Shown: one piece after another, positions 1-8,805 of the stretch
Layout of the letters: each line of letters opens with the position of its first letter
Numbering within the stretch: position 1 is the first letter of the stretch
Assembly (NCBI RefSeq): GCF_014395785.1
Contig: NZ_CP060713.1
Location: 1,392,501-1,456,500, forward strand
Source of the DNA: Nocardioides mesophilus
GTDB taxonomy: Bacteria; Actinomycetota; Actinomycetes; Propionibacteriales; Nocardioidaceae
DNA: 64,000 bases
Direction of reading: 5' to 3'
Position numbers and translations under genes: made by a program
Notes under the pieces: generated by a model
Databases searched by the model: none
What the model was told of the DNA's origin: nothing
Seen by the model: only the letters and a program-made list of their open reading frames with translations

Positions 1-1503
1 GAGCTGCGGTTCGTGCCGCTCGAGGACGTCATCGCCGAGCACCTCAAGCGACTCTTCCCCGGCATGGAGGTGCTCGGCAGCCACACCTTCCGGGTCACCC
101 GCAACGAGGACCTCGAGGTCGAGGAGGACGACGCGGAGAACCTGCTCGCGGCGCTCGAGAAGGAGCTGCTGCGCCGCCGGTTCGGTCCGCCGGTGCGCCT
201 CGAGGTCGAGGACACCATGGACGACCACATCCTCGAGCTGCTGGTCAGCGAGCTCGGGGTCTCCGCGGCCGAGGTGGTCCGGCTGACCGGACCGCTGGAC
301 CTCAGCGGTCTCAACGACATCGCCGACATCGACCGGGCGGAGCTGAAGTTCCCCGCGTTCGTGCCGTCCACCCACACCCAGCTCGCGCCGGTCGAGTCGG
401 CCTCCCCGGTCGACGTCTTCAAGGCGTTGAAGCGCAACGACGTACTCCTGCACCACCCTTATGACTCGTTCGCCACCTCGGTGCAGCGCTTCATCGAGCA
501 GGCCGCCGCCGACCCGCAGGTGCTGGCGATCAAGCAGACGCTCTACCGCACCTCCGGCGACTCCCCGATCATCGACGCCCTCGTCGACGCCGCCGACGCC
601 GGCAAGCAGGTGCTGGTGCTCGTGGAGATCAAGGCCCGCTTCGACGAGCAGGCCAACATCCGCTGGGCGCGCAAGCTCGAGCACGCCGGCTGCCACGTGG
701 TCTACGGCCTGGTCGGCCTGAAGACGCACTGCAAGCTGGCGATGGTGGTCCGCGACGAGCCGGAGGGGATCCGCCGCTACGTGCACATCGGCACCGGCAA
801 CTACAACCCCAAGACCGCGCGGATGTACGAAGACTTCGGGCTGCTCACCGCCCACGACGGGATCGGCGAGGACGTCGCGCACCTGTTCAACAACCTCTCC
901 GGCTTCTCCCGCAACGCGACCTACGAGAACCTGCTGGTCGCCCCGGACTCGGTGCGCAGCGGGCTGCTCGCACAGGTCGAGCAGGAGATCGTCCACCACG
1001 GCGCCGGCCGGCCCGCCCGGATCCGGATCAAGGCCAACTCCATCGTCGACGAGGCCACCATCGACGCGCTCTACCGCGCCTCGCGGGCCGGCGTGCCGGT
1101 CGACCTGCTCACGCGCGGGATCTGCGCGCTGAAGCCCGGCGTCCCCGGGCTCTCCGAGACCGTGCGCGTCCGCTCGGTCCTCGGCCGCTTCCTCGAGCAC
1201 AGCCGGATCTTCTGGTTCGAGAACGGCGGAGCGCCGCGCACCTGGATCGGCTCGGCCGACCTGATGCACCGCAACCTCGACCGCCGCGTCGAGGCCCTCG
1301 TCGAGCTGCCGGGCAGCCGCCAGGTCGACGAGGTGGGCCGGCTGCTCGACCTCTCCTTCGACGACGGTACGGCGTCGTGGTGGCTCGAGGCCGACGGCAC
1401 CTGGACCCGCCACCACCGGGCCGAGGACGGCACCGCGCTGCGCGACCTGCAGTCGACGCTGATCGCCACCAAGCGCCGCCGCCGGAGCTCGTCGCCTTCG
1501 TGA
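1..1503 (+). CDS. ppk1: Polyphosphate kinase 1, C-terminal part (5' end outside window)
   Basis: This enzyme reversibly moves the terminal phosphate of ATP onto polyphosphate chains. The frame is already open at base 1, so the N-terminal domain is missing and about 500 residues remain. The visible part covers the phosphatase-D-like catalytic half. The motif GLKTHCKL at about residues 240-247 carries the histidine that is autophosphorylated in the family (H435 in E. coli numbering), and [16 protein letters not shown] and [10 protein letters not shown] supply the second conserved histidine region. The end, rich in Lys/Arg/Ser, is a normal C-terminus. Its position near a Nudix-SixA gene and the pst operon fits a phosphate-metabolism island; ppk and mutT1 are also neighbours in mycobacteria (family knowledge). 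Confidence 0.95.
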   Translation, partial: ELRFVPLEDVIAEHLKRLFPGMEVLGSHTFRVTRNEDLEVEEDDAENLLAALEKELLRRRFGPPVRLEVEDTMDDHILELLVSELGVSAAEVVRLTGPLDLSGLNDIADIDRAELKFPAFVPSTHTQLAPVESASPVDVFKALKRNDVLLHHPYDSFATSVQRFIEQAAADPQVLAIKQTLYRTSGDSPIIDALVDAADAGKQVLVLVEIKARFDEQANIRWARKLEHAGCHVVYGLVGLKTHCKLAMVVRDEPEGIRRYVHIGTGNYNPKTARMYEDFGLLTAHDGIGEDVAHLFNNLSGFSRNATYENLLVAPDSVRSGLLAQVEQEIVHHGAGRPARIRIKANSIVDEATIDALYRASRAGVPVDLLTRGICALKPGVPGLSETVRVRSVLGRFLEHSRIFWFENGGAPRTWIGSADLMHRNLDRRVEALVELPGSRQVDEVGRLLDLSFDDGTASWWLEADGTWTRHHRAEDGTALRDLQSTLIATKRRRRSSSPS

Positions 1504-1550
1504 GGTTCGCCCGCCAACGAGCGGGTTGTCGTAAAAAGTGTCGATGAACC

Positions 1551-1577
1551 CTCAAGTGCCGCTCCGGGGACGCCGAA
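1551..1577 (+). promoter_or_regulatory. Possible SigD/FliA-like promoter upstream of the CAP gene
   Basis: TCAAG at 1552-1556 and GCCGAA at 1572-1577 are separated by 15 bases, resembling the -35/-10 layout of flagellar-type sigma promoters (TAAA, about 15 bases, GCCGATA). The match is partial and no motility gene lies in the window, so this is a weak call. The rest of 1504-1730 is an untranslated leader of about 150 bases for the next gene. Confidence 0.22.
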
Positions 1578-1730
1578 CCTCCCTGTGACGGAACCTGCCG
1601 CCGCACCCGTGCAGGTCGCCGTGAGTTCACCACAGATGTCGACGTTACCCACCGAAGCGTGGGAGTCAGCGGCTTGCTGGGAGGCACAGCCGACGACCAC
1701 CTTCACCAGGCCTTGGGAGGGGCCTCAGTG

Positions 1731-2237
1731 ATGACTGCTGCCAACGCATGGATGCGTCACGCCCTCACGACGGTCGCCGCGGTGCTGGCGACGACCCTCG
1801 TCGCCGCCGGCCTCGTCATGGCCACCAGCTCGACGGCCACCGCGAGCGAGTCGATCGCGACGCGCTGGACGCCGGACACCTACGAGAAGAAGGTGCGGTC
1901 GTGGATCAACCACGAGCGCGCCGCCCACGGCATGTCCCAGCTGACCTTCGTCAAGTGCGCGACCCGCACGGCCACCAAGTGGTCGCAGCACCTCGCCGAC
2001 ACCGACGAGTTCTACCACCAGGACATGGGCCACGTGCTCGACGCCTGCAACGCCTACTACGCCGGTGAGACCCTCGGCCGCGGCAACATCAGCCCCCGCC
2101 GGCTGGTCCACCTGTGGATGGACTCCCCCGGCCACCGGGCGGTGCTGCTGTCCAAGTACGCCCAGCGGGTCGGCATCGGGTCGATGGTGGACAGCCACGG
2201 CCAGTGGCTCACCGCCGCGAACTTCGTCAAGCTCTGA
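1731..2237 (+). CDS. Secreted CAP-domain (SCP-like) protein
   Basis: A 168-residue exported protein. The ATG at 1731 is chosen because it follows a purine-rich ribosome site (GGGAGGGG at about 1715) and begins a clean signal peptide: charged start, hydrophobic stretch near residues 12-33 and an Ala/Ser-rich cleavage region. The rest is a CAP domain: an early helix with WINHERAAHG, a middle segment with W and H residues (KWSQHLADTDEFYHQ), a GETLGRG segment, and the closing motif with GHRAVLLSKYAQRVGIG. CAP proteins are extracellular, often cell-wall linked, with no single known reaction in bacteria. Four cysteine/histidine positions could form a disulfide or metal site. It is monocistronic, closed by a strong hairpin at 2296. 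Confidence 0.85.
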   Translation: MTAANAWMRHALTTVAAVLATTLVAAGLVMATSSTATASESIATRWTPDTYEKKVRSWINHERAAHGMSQLTFVKCATRTATKWSQHLADTDEFYHQDMGHVLDACNAYYAGETLGRGNISPRRLVHLWMDSPGHRAVLLSKYAQRVGIGSMVDSHGQWLTAANFVKL

Positions 2238-2295
2238 CCCTCCCGCCGGCACCCGACGAGCGTCGGACCCGGCACCACCGGCTCGCACCCACCCA

Positions 2296-2335
2296 GACGA
2301 AGCCGCCCCCGGTCCTGCCCGGGAGCGGCTTCGTC
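2296..2335. terminator. Bidirectional hairpin terminator between convergent genes
   Basis: An 11-bp perfect stem (GACGAAGCCGC pairing with GCGGCTTCGTC) encloses a C/G-rich loop. It sits between the end of the CAP gene and the end of the convergent membrane protein gene, so it can serve both. No T-tract follows, which is usual for high-GC actinobacterial hairpins. Confidence 0.7.
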
Positions 2336-2368
2336 GCGTTCCCGGCGGGCCAGCCAGGCGCGGCGGGC

Positions 2369-3454
2369 TCAGCAGGTGGCGAACAGGAGCGGGCCGCTGG
2401 TGATGTCGCTGAACACGAAGCCGGCCCGGGGCCGCGGGGTGAGCTCGAGCCGCACCACGCGGCCGTCGGCCTCACCGGCGCTCACCCGGAACCGGTCGGT
2501 GAACGACCCGCCCTGACCGACCGCCCGCCCGGCCGCGAGGTCGACCCGGGCCTGCAGGTCCTCGGAGGCCTGCTCGTCGGACTCGAAGGCCATCGCGACG
2601 CCCAGCGTGCCGTCGGCCTCCCGGGCGATCAGCAGCCCGGTCAGCGGGTGCACGCCGCCGGCCTCCCGCACCAGCGCCGCGGCCGCCTGCTGGTCCTCCT
2701 CGTCGGCGCGCGCCATCGACACGTCCGCGCAGGCGAAGTCGCCGGCCCACAGCACCGCGGTCACCGGCGCCCCGCCGGCGACCGCGGCCACCACCCCGTC
2801 GGCCCGGAGTGCAGGCGCGTCGCCGCGCACCACCTCCGCGGCGGCGGACACCGACCCGGGGGCGTCCGACATCAGCACCAGCCCGTCCTCCGGCAGCACC
2901 GCGACGTTCTGCTGCACCGGCGTGAGCTCGGGGTCGAGCGCCGCGACGAGGTCGGCCGACCCGGCCCAGGTGCCCCCGCTCCCGGCTCCTCCGGCCGGCT
3001 CGGCGTACCCGAGGGTGCGGAGCCGGCGCTCGACACCGCCCAGGTCGGTGCCGTCGTCGAAGGCGAGCACCACCACCTGGCCCTGCTCCCCCTGCCCGAG
3101 GGCCTCCCAGCGAGCCTCCAGCGGCGAGAAGCCGAACCGGTGCTCCAGCGCGTAGGTGGACCCGGCCAGCGCCGAGGTGGAGGTCAGGTCCTGCTCGAAG
3201 GCCCGGTCGAGGAAGGCCGAGACCTGCCGCGGCGCGGAGCCGGCGTCGAGGTCCTCGCCGCCGGCGGCGGAGCGCACCGCCGCCCAGTCGGTGTACGTCG
3301 CGCGCAGCACGTCCTGGGGCAGGGTGCCGACCGCCCGCTCGAGGTCGTCGGGCCGGTCCAGCAGGCGCCGGGCGACCAGGCCCGCCGCCACCAGCACGGC
3401 CACCAGCGCCAGCGTCGCGACACCGGTCACCAGCACCCGGGCCCGTCTCTGCAC
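2369..3454 (-). CDS. Membrane-anchored exported protein of unknown function
   Basis: A 361-residue protein with one transmembrane segment near residues 7-27 after a basic start (MQRRARVLVTG), so most of it should lie outside the cell. The body has alternating hydrophobic strands and acidic loops without a catalytic motif I recognise; it loosely resembles the DUF3352-type exported proteins of actinobacteria. The C-terminus ends in a single cysteine. It is divergent from the Nudix gene with about 70 bases between the two starts, so the promoters probably overlap. I assign no function. Confidence 0.75.
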   Translation of the reverse strand: MQRRARVLVTGVATLALVAVLVAAGLVARRLLDRPDDLERAVGTLPQDVLRATYTDWAAVRSAAGGEDLDAGSAPRQVSAFLDRAFEQDLTSTSALAGSTYALEHRFGFSPLEARWEALGQGEQGQVVVLAFDDGTDLGGVERRLRTLGYAEPAGGAGSGGTWAGSADLVAALDPELTPVQQNVAVLPEDGLVLMSDAPGSVSAAAEVVRGDAPALRADGVVAAVAGGAPVTAVLWAGDFACADVSMARADEEDQQAAAALVREAGGVHPLTGLLIAREADGTLGVAMAFESDEQASEDLQARVDLAAGRAVGQGGSFTDRFRVSAGEADGRVVRLELTPRPRAGFVFSDITSGPLLFATC

Positions 3455-3522
3455 GCTGGACCCGCCTTCCGGTTGCGGCCTCGTCGTCCCACCATCGGCC
3501 GGGGTGGTGTGAGACTAACCCC

Positions 3523-4419
3523 GTGCGCACCCCGGACACCGACCAGGAGATCGTGGCGGCCGGTGCCGTCGTCGCCCGCAAAGGCCCCCGCGGTCCGCAG
3601 GTGCTGCTGGTGCACCGGCCCAAGTACGACGACTGGTCGTTCCCCAAGGGCAAGCTCGACCCCGGCGAGCACGCCCTCGCCGCCGCGGTGCGCGAGATCG
3701 CGGAGGAGACCGGGCTCGACGTCCGGCTGGAGGCCCCGCTGAGCGACCAGCAGTACCTCGTCGGCAACGGCACCGTGCGCCCCAAGCGGGTGCACTACTG
3801 GGTCGGGCGGCCGGTCGGCCACGACGACCTGTCCCGCTACCAGCGCAACGCCGAGATCGACGAGCTCGACTGGTTCGACGCCGACGACGCCGCCAAGCAG
3901 CTCACCCGCGACCTGGATCGGGCGACCCTGGAGGAGTTCCTGGCGGCGCCGCGACGCACCACCCCGCTGGTCGTGCTGCGGCACGCCAAGGCCCGGCCGC
4001 GGCGCAGCTGGACCGCCGACGACCGGGAGCGGCCGCTCACCGACCTCGGCGAGCGGCAGTCCGACGAGCTGGTCCCGATGCTGGCGGCGTACGGCGTCCG
4101 CCGGATCGTCAGCTCCTCCAGCCGCCGGTGCTGGACCAGCCTGGCCCCCTACGCCCACGTCACCGAGACCGACCTCGAGGTCACCGACGCGCTGTCGGAG
4201 GAGGACGCCACCGCCGACGGCGTCGCCACGGTCGTGGCCGACCTGATGGACTCCAAGCGGCCGGCCGTCCTGTGCACCCACCGGCCGGTGCTGCCGCACG
4301 TGCTCGCCGCCCTGGAGCTGCCGCCGCGGCGGCTGGAGACCGCCGGGATGCTAGTCGTCCACCACCGCGGCACCGAGGTGGTCGCCGTCGAGCTGCACGA
4401 GGCCGGCCTCCGCAGCTGA
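3523..4419 (+). CDS. Nudix hydrolase fused to a SixA/histidine phosphatase domain (MutT1-like)
   Basis: A 298-residue two-domain protein. Residues 7-140 are a Nudix fold with a full Nudix box (GKLDPGEHALAAAVREI then AEETGL), and residues 148-298 are a histidine phosphatase domain starting with VVLRHAKA, the RH motif that forms the phospho-histidine, plus a second conserved TH. This order is that of mycobacterial MutT1, which cleaves oxidised guanine nucleotides, diadenosine polyphosphates and related compounds (family knowledge). The GTG at 3523 has no upstream Shine-Dalgarno sequence and lies about 8 bases after GACTAAC, a possible -10, so the message may be leaderless. The neighbourhood with ppk1 matches the mycobacterial order. 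Confidence 0.88.
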   Translation: MRTPDTDQEIVAAGAVVARKGPRGPQVLLVHRPKYDDWSFPKGKLDPGEHALAAAVREIAEETGLDVRLEAPLSDQQYLVGNGTVRPKRVHYWVGRPVGHDDLSRYQRNAEIDELDWFDADDAAKQLTRDLDRATLEEFLAAPRRTTPLVVLRHAKARPRRSWTADDRERPLTDLGERQSDELVPMLAAYGVRRIVSSSSRRCWTSLAPYAHVTETDLEVTDALSEEDATADGVATVVADLMDSKRPAVLCTHRPVLPHVLAALELPPRRLETAGMLVVHHRGTEVVAVELHEAGLRS

Positions 4420-4434
4420 GCCGGCCCGCACGGC

Positions 4435-4507
4435 GCTGACCCCGGGCTGACCCGTGGCTTGACCCGGGGGCTGACCGAGCCTGACCCGGGGCTGACACGG
4501 GGCTGAC
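4435..4507 (+). repeat. Seven-fold GCTGAC array with about 11-bp period
   Basis: Copies of GCTGAC or a close variant start at 4435, 4446, 4457 (GCTTGAC), 4470, 4480 (CCTGAC), 4491 and 4502. The spacings are 11, 11, 13, 10, 11 and 11 bases, about one DNA turn each; the fuller unit is roughly GGCTGACCCGG. It lies between the end of the Nudix gene and the PHO box of pstS. Confidence 0.7.
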
Positions 4508-4591
4508 CTGCGACGATGGCACGGCGACACGCCGTTGTTCACGTGCCGGCCGTCTGCCCGCTCGCCGGCCGTAGCCCAAACGGCGCGCAGC

Positions 4592-4635
4592 GTTCACCCT
4601 CCGTTCACCCGGTGCGGACGGTCGCTTCACCTGCG
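4592..4635 (+). promoter_or_regulatory. PHO box (PhoP operator) of pstS
   Basis: GTTCACC direct repeats begin at 4592 and 4603, exactly 11 bases apart, and a third in-register copy (CTTCACC) starts at 4625, with one degenerate unit between. This matches the actinobacterial PhoP-binding direct repeat (GTTCACC every 11 bases). TAACTT at 4641-4646 is a candidate -10, leaving a leader of about 50 bases. The pst operon should therefore be induced by phosphate limitation. Confidence 0.8.
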
Positions 4636-4698
4636 GTCCCTAACTTCGGCCACGTAAGCAACTCAACGTGTCTCGGAACAGATCACAGGAGACTTGAA

Positions 4699-5814
4699 GT
4701 GAACACCACTTCCATCCGCCGGCTCGCGGCCCCCGCCGCGCTCCTGGCTCTCGGCCTCAGCCTCACCGCGTGCGGCGCAGCGAACGAGCAGCCTGCCGCC
4801 GGCGCCGAGGGCGGCAGCGACAGCAGCCTCTCCGGAACCCTCAACGGGGCCGGATCGAGCGCGCAGGAAGCCGCCCAGGGAGCCTGGCAGGCCGGCTTCC
4901 AGCAGGCCAACCCCGACGTCACCGTCAACTACGACCCGGTCGGCTCGGGCGGCGGCCGCGAGCAGTTCATCGCCGGCGGCACCGCCTTCGCCGGCTCCGA
5001 CGCCTACCTCAGCGAGGAGGACGGCGAGGTCAAGGGCGCGCAGGACCGCTGCAACGGCGAGCCCGCCATCGAGATCCCCGACTACGTCAGCCCGATCGCG
5101 CTCATCTACAACCTCGACGGCGTCGACGAGCTGAAGCTCGACCCCGCCACGGTCGCCGGCATCTTCGCCGGTGACATCACCAAGTGGAACGACCCGGCGA
5201 TCACCGCGACGAACCCGGACGCCGACCTCCCGGACGCCGCGATCAACCCGGTGCACCGCGCTGACGACTCCGGCACCACCGACAACTTCACCTCCTACCT
5301 CTCGGCGGCCGACCCGGACGTCTGGACCTACGGTGAGGTCGGCGAGTGGCCGATCAAGAGCGGCGAGGCCGCCAACGGCACCTCGGGTGTCGTGTCCGCG
5401 GTGCAGAACGGCTCGAACTCGATCGGCTACGCCGACGCCAGCCAGGCCGGCGACCTCGGTGTCGCCGAGGTGAAGGTCGGCGACGAGTACGTCGGCCCCA
5501 GCGCCGAGGCTGCCGCCAAGGTGCTCGAGATCTCCCCGCGCGTGGAGGGCCGCTCGGACGTCAGCATGGCGGTCGACCTGGACCGGAACACCACCGAGTC
5601 CGGCGCCTACCCGATCGTGCTCACCTCCTACCTGATCGCCTGCCAGACCTACGACGACCAGCAGACCGCCGACCTGGTCAAGGGCTACCTGACCTACGTC
5701 GTGAGCGACGAGGGCCAGCAGGCCGCGGCCGACACCGCCGGCTCCGCGCCGCTCTCGGACTCGCTGCAGGAAGAGGCCCAGGGCATCATCGACGGGATCT
5801 CCGCCAAGAGCTGA
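4699..5814 (+). CDS. pstS: Phosphate ABC transporter substrate-binding lipoprotein PstS
   Basis: A 371-residue lipoprotein that captures phosphate outside the membrane for the PstCAB transporter. The GTG at 4699 follows ACAGGAGACTTGAA and gives a short signal peptide ending in the lipobox LTAC, with cysteine at about residue 25. The mature part begins with a Gly/Ser/Ala linker and GTLNGAGSSAQ, the phosphate-loop start of PstS, followed by DPVGSGGGREQF, AGSDAYL, HRADDSGTTDNF and NGTSGVV, the phosphate-contacting loops of the family. It is the first gene of pstSCAB; the hairpin at 5840 separates it from pstC and would allow the binding protein to be made in excess. Confidence 0.96.
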   Translation: MNTTSIRRLAAPAALLALGLSLTACGAANEQPAAGAEGGSDSSLSGTLNGAGSSAQEAAQGAWQAGFQQANPDVTVNYDPVGSGGGREQFIAGGTAFAGSDAYLSEEDGEVKGAQDRCNGEPAIEIPDYVSPIALIYNLDGVDELKLDPATVAGIFAGDITKWNDPAITATNPDADLPDAAINPVHRADDSGTTDNFTSYLSAADPDVWTYGEVGEWPIKSGEAANGTSGVVSAVQNGSNSIGYADASQAGDLGVAEVKVGDEYVGPSAEAAAKVLEISPRVEGRSDVSMAVDLDRNTTESGAYPIVLTSYLIACQTYDDQQTADLVKGYLTYVVSDEGQQAAADTAGSAPLSDSLQEEAQGIIDGISAKS

Positions 5815-5839
5815 CGCACCCACAGCACGGGGGAACACG

Positions 5840-5873
5840 GTCCGCGCCGACAGCAACCGCTGTCGGCGCGGAC
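5840..5873 (+). terminator. Intra-operon hairpin between pstS and pstC
   Basis: A 14-bp perfect stem (GTCCGCGCCGACAG pairing with CTGTCGGCGCGGAC) with a six-base loop CAACCG and no T-tract. It lies in the 164-base gap between pstS and pstC. Such an element could partly stop transcription or protect the 3' end of a pstS message. Confidence 0.7.
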
Positions 5874-5978
5874 CAAGCCCGTTCACCGGGCAGTGCCGTG
5901 ACCGGGGTCACGGACGGTGGCCGTAGGGTCAGCGACGGAGCCCGGTCGGACCAGACGAACTGAAGGAACGAGGAGACA

Positions 5979-6914
5979 GTGGCTACCGTCACGACCTCTC
6001 AGCCGAGGCGCACGCGACAGCGCCGCGGTGACCTTGTCTTCGCGGGCGCGACCCGCGTGGCGGCGCTGACCATGGTGCTCGCCCTCGCCGGCGTGGCGGT
6101 CTTCCTGACCGCGGAGGGGCTACCGGCGATCGGCGCCCCCGCCGACGACATGGGCGGCGCGAGCTCGCTGGTCGCCTACATCTGGCCGCTGCTGTTCGGC
6201 ACGCTGCTCTCGGCGGTGATCGCGCTGCTGATCGCGGCGCCGCTCTCGCTCGGCGTCGCCCTGGTGATCTCCCACTACGCGCCGCGGCGGCTCTCCAAGC
6301 CGGTCGGCTACCTGATCGACCTGCTGGCCGCCGTACCCTCCGTCGTCTACGGCCTCTGGGGGCTGGCCTTCCTGGGCCCGTTCCTGGGCGACCTGTACGC
6401 CTGGCTGGCGAAGTACCTCGGCTTCATCCCGCTCTTCGAGGGGCCGGCCTCCGACACCGGCCGGACCATCCTCACCGCCGGGGTCGTGCTGGCGATCATG
6501 GCGCTGCCGATCATCACCGCGATCTGTCGCGAGGTGTTCACCCAGACCCCGTCGCTGCACCAGGAGGCGGCGCTCGCCCTCGGCGCGACCCGCTGGGAGA
6601 TGATCCGGATGGCGGTGCTGCCCTACGCCCGCTCCGGGATCATCTCCGCGCTGATGCTCGGCCTGGGCCGCGCGCTCGGCGAGACGATGGCGGTGGCGAT
6701 GGTGCTCTCGGCGAACCGGATCATCACCTTCGACCTGATCTCCACGCTGAGCCCGTCGACGATCGCCGCGAACATCGCCAACGGCTTCCCCGAGGCGACC
6801 GGCCTCGGCGTGAACGTGCTGATCGCCAGCGGCCTAGTGCTCTTCGTGATCACGTTCGCGGTGAACTTCGCCGCCCGCGCCATCGTGGCCCGCAGCGACC
6901 GGAAGGTGTCCTGA
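5979..6914 (+). CDS. pstC: Phosphate ABC transporter permease PstC
   Basis: A 311-residue inner-membrane permease, one half of the phosphate channel. Six or more hydrophobic segments are visible, the first near residues 25-48. The cytoplasmic coupling loop has the EAA-type signature HQEAALALGATRWEMI followed by ALGRALGETMAVAMVLS, standard for PstC. The GTG at 5979 follows AAGGAACGAGGAGA. Its stop overlaps the ATG of pstA (TGATG), so the two permeases are translationally coupled. Confidence 0.95.
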   Translation: MATVTTSQPRRTRQRRGDLVFAGATRVAALTMVLALAGVAVFLTAEGLPAIGAPADDMGGASSLVAYIWPLLFGTLLSAVIALLIAAPLSLGVALVISHYAPRRLSKPVGYLIDLLAAVPSVVYGLWGLAFLGPFLGDLYAWLAKYLGFIPLFEGPASDTGRTILTAGVVLAIMALPIITAICREVFTQTPSLHQEAALALGATRWEMIRMAVLPYARSGIISALMLGLGRALGETMAVAMVLSANRIITFDLISTLSPSTIAANIANGFPEATGLGVNVLIASGLVLFVITFAVNFAARAIVARSDRKVS

Positions 6915-8089
6915 TGACCACCGTCGAGAGCCGCCGCGCCGAGGCCGACCAGTCGCCGCACCTGCCGCTCACGCACGCGAAGCTGCCGCGCTGGGCCCCT
7001 CTCCTCGTGGCGGTCGTCGCCGCGGCCGCCGCCGGCCTGCTGGTCGTGCTGATGGGCTGGGGCCCGGTGGCCTTCGCCTGCCTGGCGGTGCTGCTGTACG
7101 GCGTCGCACTGCCCGTCTGGTCCCGCCTGGTGGAGAACCGGCGCGCCGCGACCGACCGGCTGGTCACCACCCTGGTCTGGGTCGCGTTCAGCCTCGCGGT
7201 CATCCCGCTGCTCTCGCTGCTGTGGACCGTGCTCAAGAACGGCGTGCCCGCGCTCTCCGCTGAGTTCTTCACCTACTCGATGCGCAACGTGGTCGGTGAG
7301 GGCGGCGGCATCTACCACGCCATCATGGGCACGCTGCTGATCACCGGCGCCGCCGCCCTCATGTCGGTGCCGATCGGGCTGCTCACCGGGATCTACCTTG
7401 TGGAGTACGGCGCCGGCAACCGGATGGCGCGGATCATCACCTTCCTCGTCGACGTGATGACCGGCATCCCCTCGATCGTGGCCGGCCTCTTCGCCTACGC
7501 GCTGTTCGTGCTGTTCTTCGGGCCGGGGGTCCGGGTCGGCATCGGCGGCGCGGTGGCGCTGTCGATCCTGATGATCCCGATCGTGGTCCGCTCCACCGAG
7601 GAGATGCTCAAGCTGGTCCCCCACGACCTCCGCGAGGCGTCGTACGCCCTCGGCGTGCCGAAGTGGCGCACCATCACCAAGGTGGTGCTGCCGACCGCGA
7701 TGGCCGGCCTGATCACCGGCATCATGCTCGCCGTCGCCCGCGTGGCCGGCGAGACCGCGCCGCTGCTGATCATCGCCGGGTCCACCGACTCGGTGAACTT
7801 CAACCTGTTCGGCGAGCGGATGATGACGCTGCCGGTGTTCACCTACTACTCCTACATGCAGCCCGGCGTCCCACCCGAGTTCGGCCAGGAGCGCGCCTGG
7901 GGGGCCGCGCTCGTGCTGATCGCGATCGTGATGACGCTGAACCTGCTGGCCCGGGCACTCGGGCGTTACTTCTCCCCAAGACCGGTCGCTGAACGACCCC
8001 GTGAGGAACTGACATGGCCAAGAGCATCGACGTCTCCGACCTCGACATCTACTACGGCGACTTCAAGGCCGTCGAGGGTGTCTCGATGA
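6914..8089 (+). CDS. pstA: Phosphate ABC transporter permease PstA, with probable 3' frameshift
   Basis: The second permease half of the Pst system. It has an N-terminal extension with extra hydrophobic segments (about residues 30-75) before the usual transporter domain; the coupling loop [15 protein letters not shown] and [10 protein letters not shown] are typical of PstA. As read, the frame runs 76 bases into pstB and ends in a tail rich in Pro/Ser/Thr (from about residue 355) that looks like noncoding translation. Adding one C to the CCCC run at 7974-7977 would instead end the protein as FSPKTGR and stop at about 7994, just before the pstB start. I infer a one-base loss there, in the genome or in the sequence; the intended end is near 7994. 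Confidence 0.9.
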   Translation: MTTVESRRAEADQSPHLPLTHAKLPRWAPLLVAVVAAAAAGLLVVLMGWGPVAFACLAVLLYGVALPVWSRLVENRRAATDRLVTTLVWVAFSLAVIPLLSLLWTVLKNGVPALSAEFFTYSMRNVVGEGGGIYHAIMGTLLITGAAALMSVPIGLLTGIYLVEYGAGNRMARIITFLVDVMTGIPSIVAGLFAYALFVLFFGPGVRVGIGGAVALSILMIPIVVRSTEEMLKLVPHDLREASYALGVPKWRTITKVVLPTAMAGLITGIMLAVARVAGETAPLLIIAGSTDSVNFNLFGERMMTLPVFTYYSYMQPGVPPEFGQERAWGAALVLIAIVMTLNLLARALGRYFSPRPVAERPREELTWPRASTSPTSTSTTATSRPSRVSR

Positions 8090-8793
8090 CCATCCCCGCC
8101 CGCTCCGTGACCGCCCTGATCGGGCCCTCCGGCTGCGGCAAGTCGACGTTCCTGCGGTCGTTGAACCGGATGCACGAGGTGATCCCCGGCGCCCGGGTCG
8201 AGGGCAAGATCGTCATCGACGGCCAGGACCTCTACGGCGCCGACGTCGACCCGGTCGAGGTACGACGGATGGTCGGCATGGTCTTCCAGCGGCCGAACCC
8301 GTTCCCGACGATGTCGATCTACGAGAACGTGCTGGCCGGGTCCCGGCTGAACAGCAAGCGGATGCCGAAGGCAGAGGCCGACGGCCTCGTGGAGCGGTCG
8401 CTGCGCGGCGCGAACCTGTGGACCGAGGTCAAGGACCGGCTGAACAAGCCCGGCGGCGGCCTCTCCGGCGGCCAGCAGCAGCGGCTGTGCATCGCCCGCG
8501 CGATCGCCGTCGAGCCGCAGGTGCTGCTCATGGACGAGCCCTGCTCGGCGCTCGACCCGATCTCCACCTCGGCGATCGAGGACCTGATCCACGACCTGAA
8601 GTCGGACTACACGATCGTGATCGTGACCCACAACATGCAGCAGGCCGCCCGGGTCTCGGAGGACACCGGCTTCTTCAACCTGTCCGCGGCCGGCAAGCCC
8701 GGTCGGCTGGTCGAGATGAACCCGACCCGGAAGATCTTCTCCAACCCCGACGAAGAGGCCACGGAGGCCTACATCTCGGGTCGCTTCGGCTGA
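8014..8793 (+). CDS. pstB: Phosphate ABC transporter ATPase PstB
   Basis: A 259-residue cytoplasmic ATPase that powers phosphate import. Walker [10 protein letters not shown] is at residues 37-45, the signature [16 protein letters not shown] near 150, Walker B VLLMDEP follows directly, and the switch histidine lies in VTHNMQQA, all diagnostic of PstB. The ATG follows GAGGAACTGAC. It is the last gene of pstSCAB; no phoU lies downstream, but a PhoU-like DUF47 gene sits convergent beyond pit. Confidence 0.96.
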   Translation: MAKSIDVSDLDIYYGDFKAVEGVSMTIPARSVTALIGPSGCGKSTFLRSLNRMHEVIPGARVEGKIVIDGQDLYGADVDPVEVRRMVGMVFQRPNPFPTMSIYENVLAGSRLNSKRMPKAEADGLVERSLRGANLWTEVKDRLNKPGGGLSGGQQQRLCIARAIAVEPQVLLMDEPCSALDPISTSAIEDLIHDLKSDYTIVIVTHNMQQAARVSEDTGFFNLSAAGKPGRLVEMNPTRKIFSNPDEEATEAYISGRFG

Positions 8794-8805
8794 TCCCGCG
8801 GCGCG

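Noticed and set aside
1625-1631. Single GTTCACC upstream of the CAP gene
   Set aside because: No second in-register unit; expected by chance in this composition.
1645-1690. Hairpin CCCACCGAAGCGTGGG in the CAP leader considered as a c-di-GMP riboswitch
   Set aside because: A GAA loop on a short stem recalls the class I motif, but the conserved GACGCAAAGCC segment and tetraloop receptor are not present.
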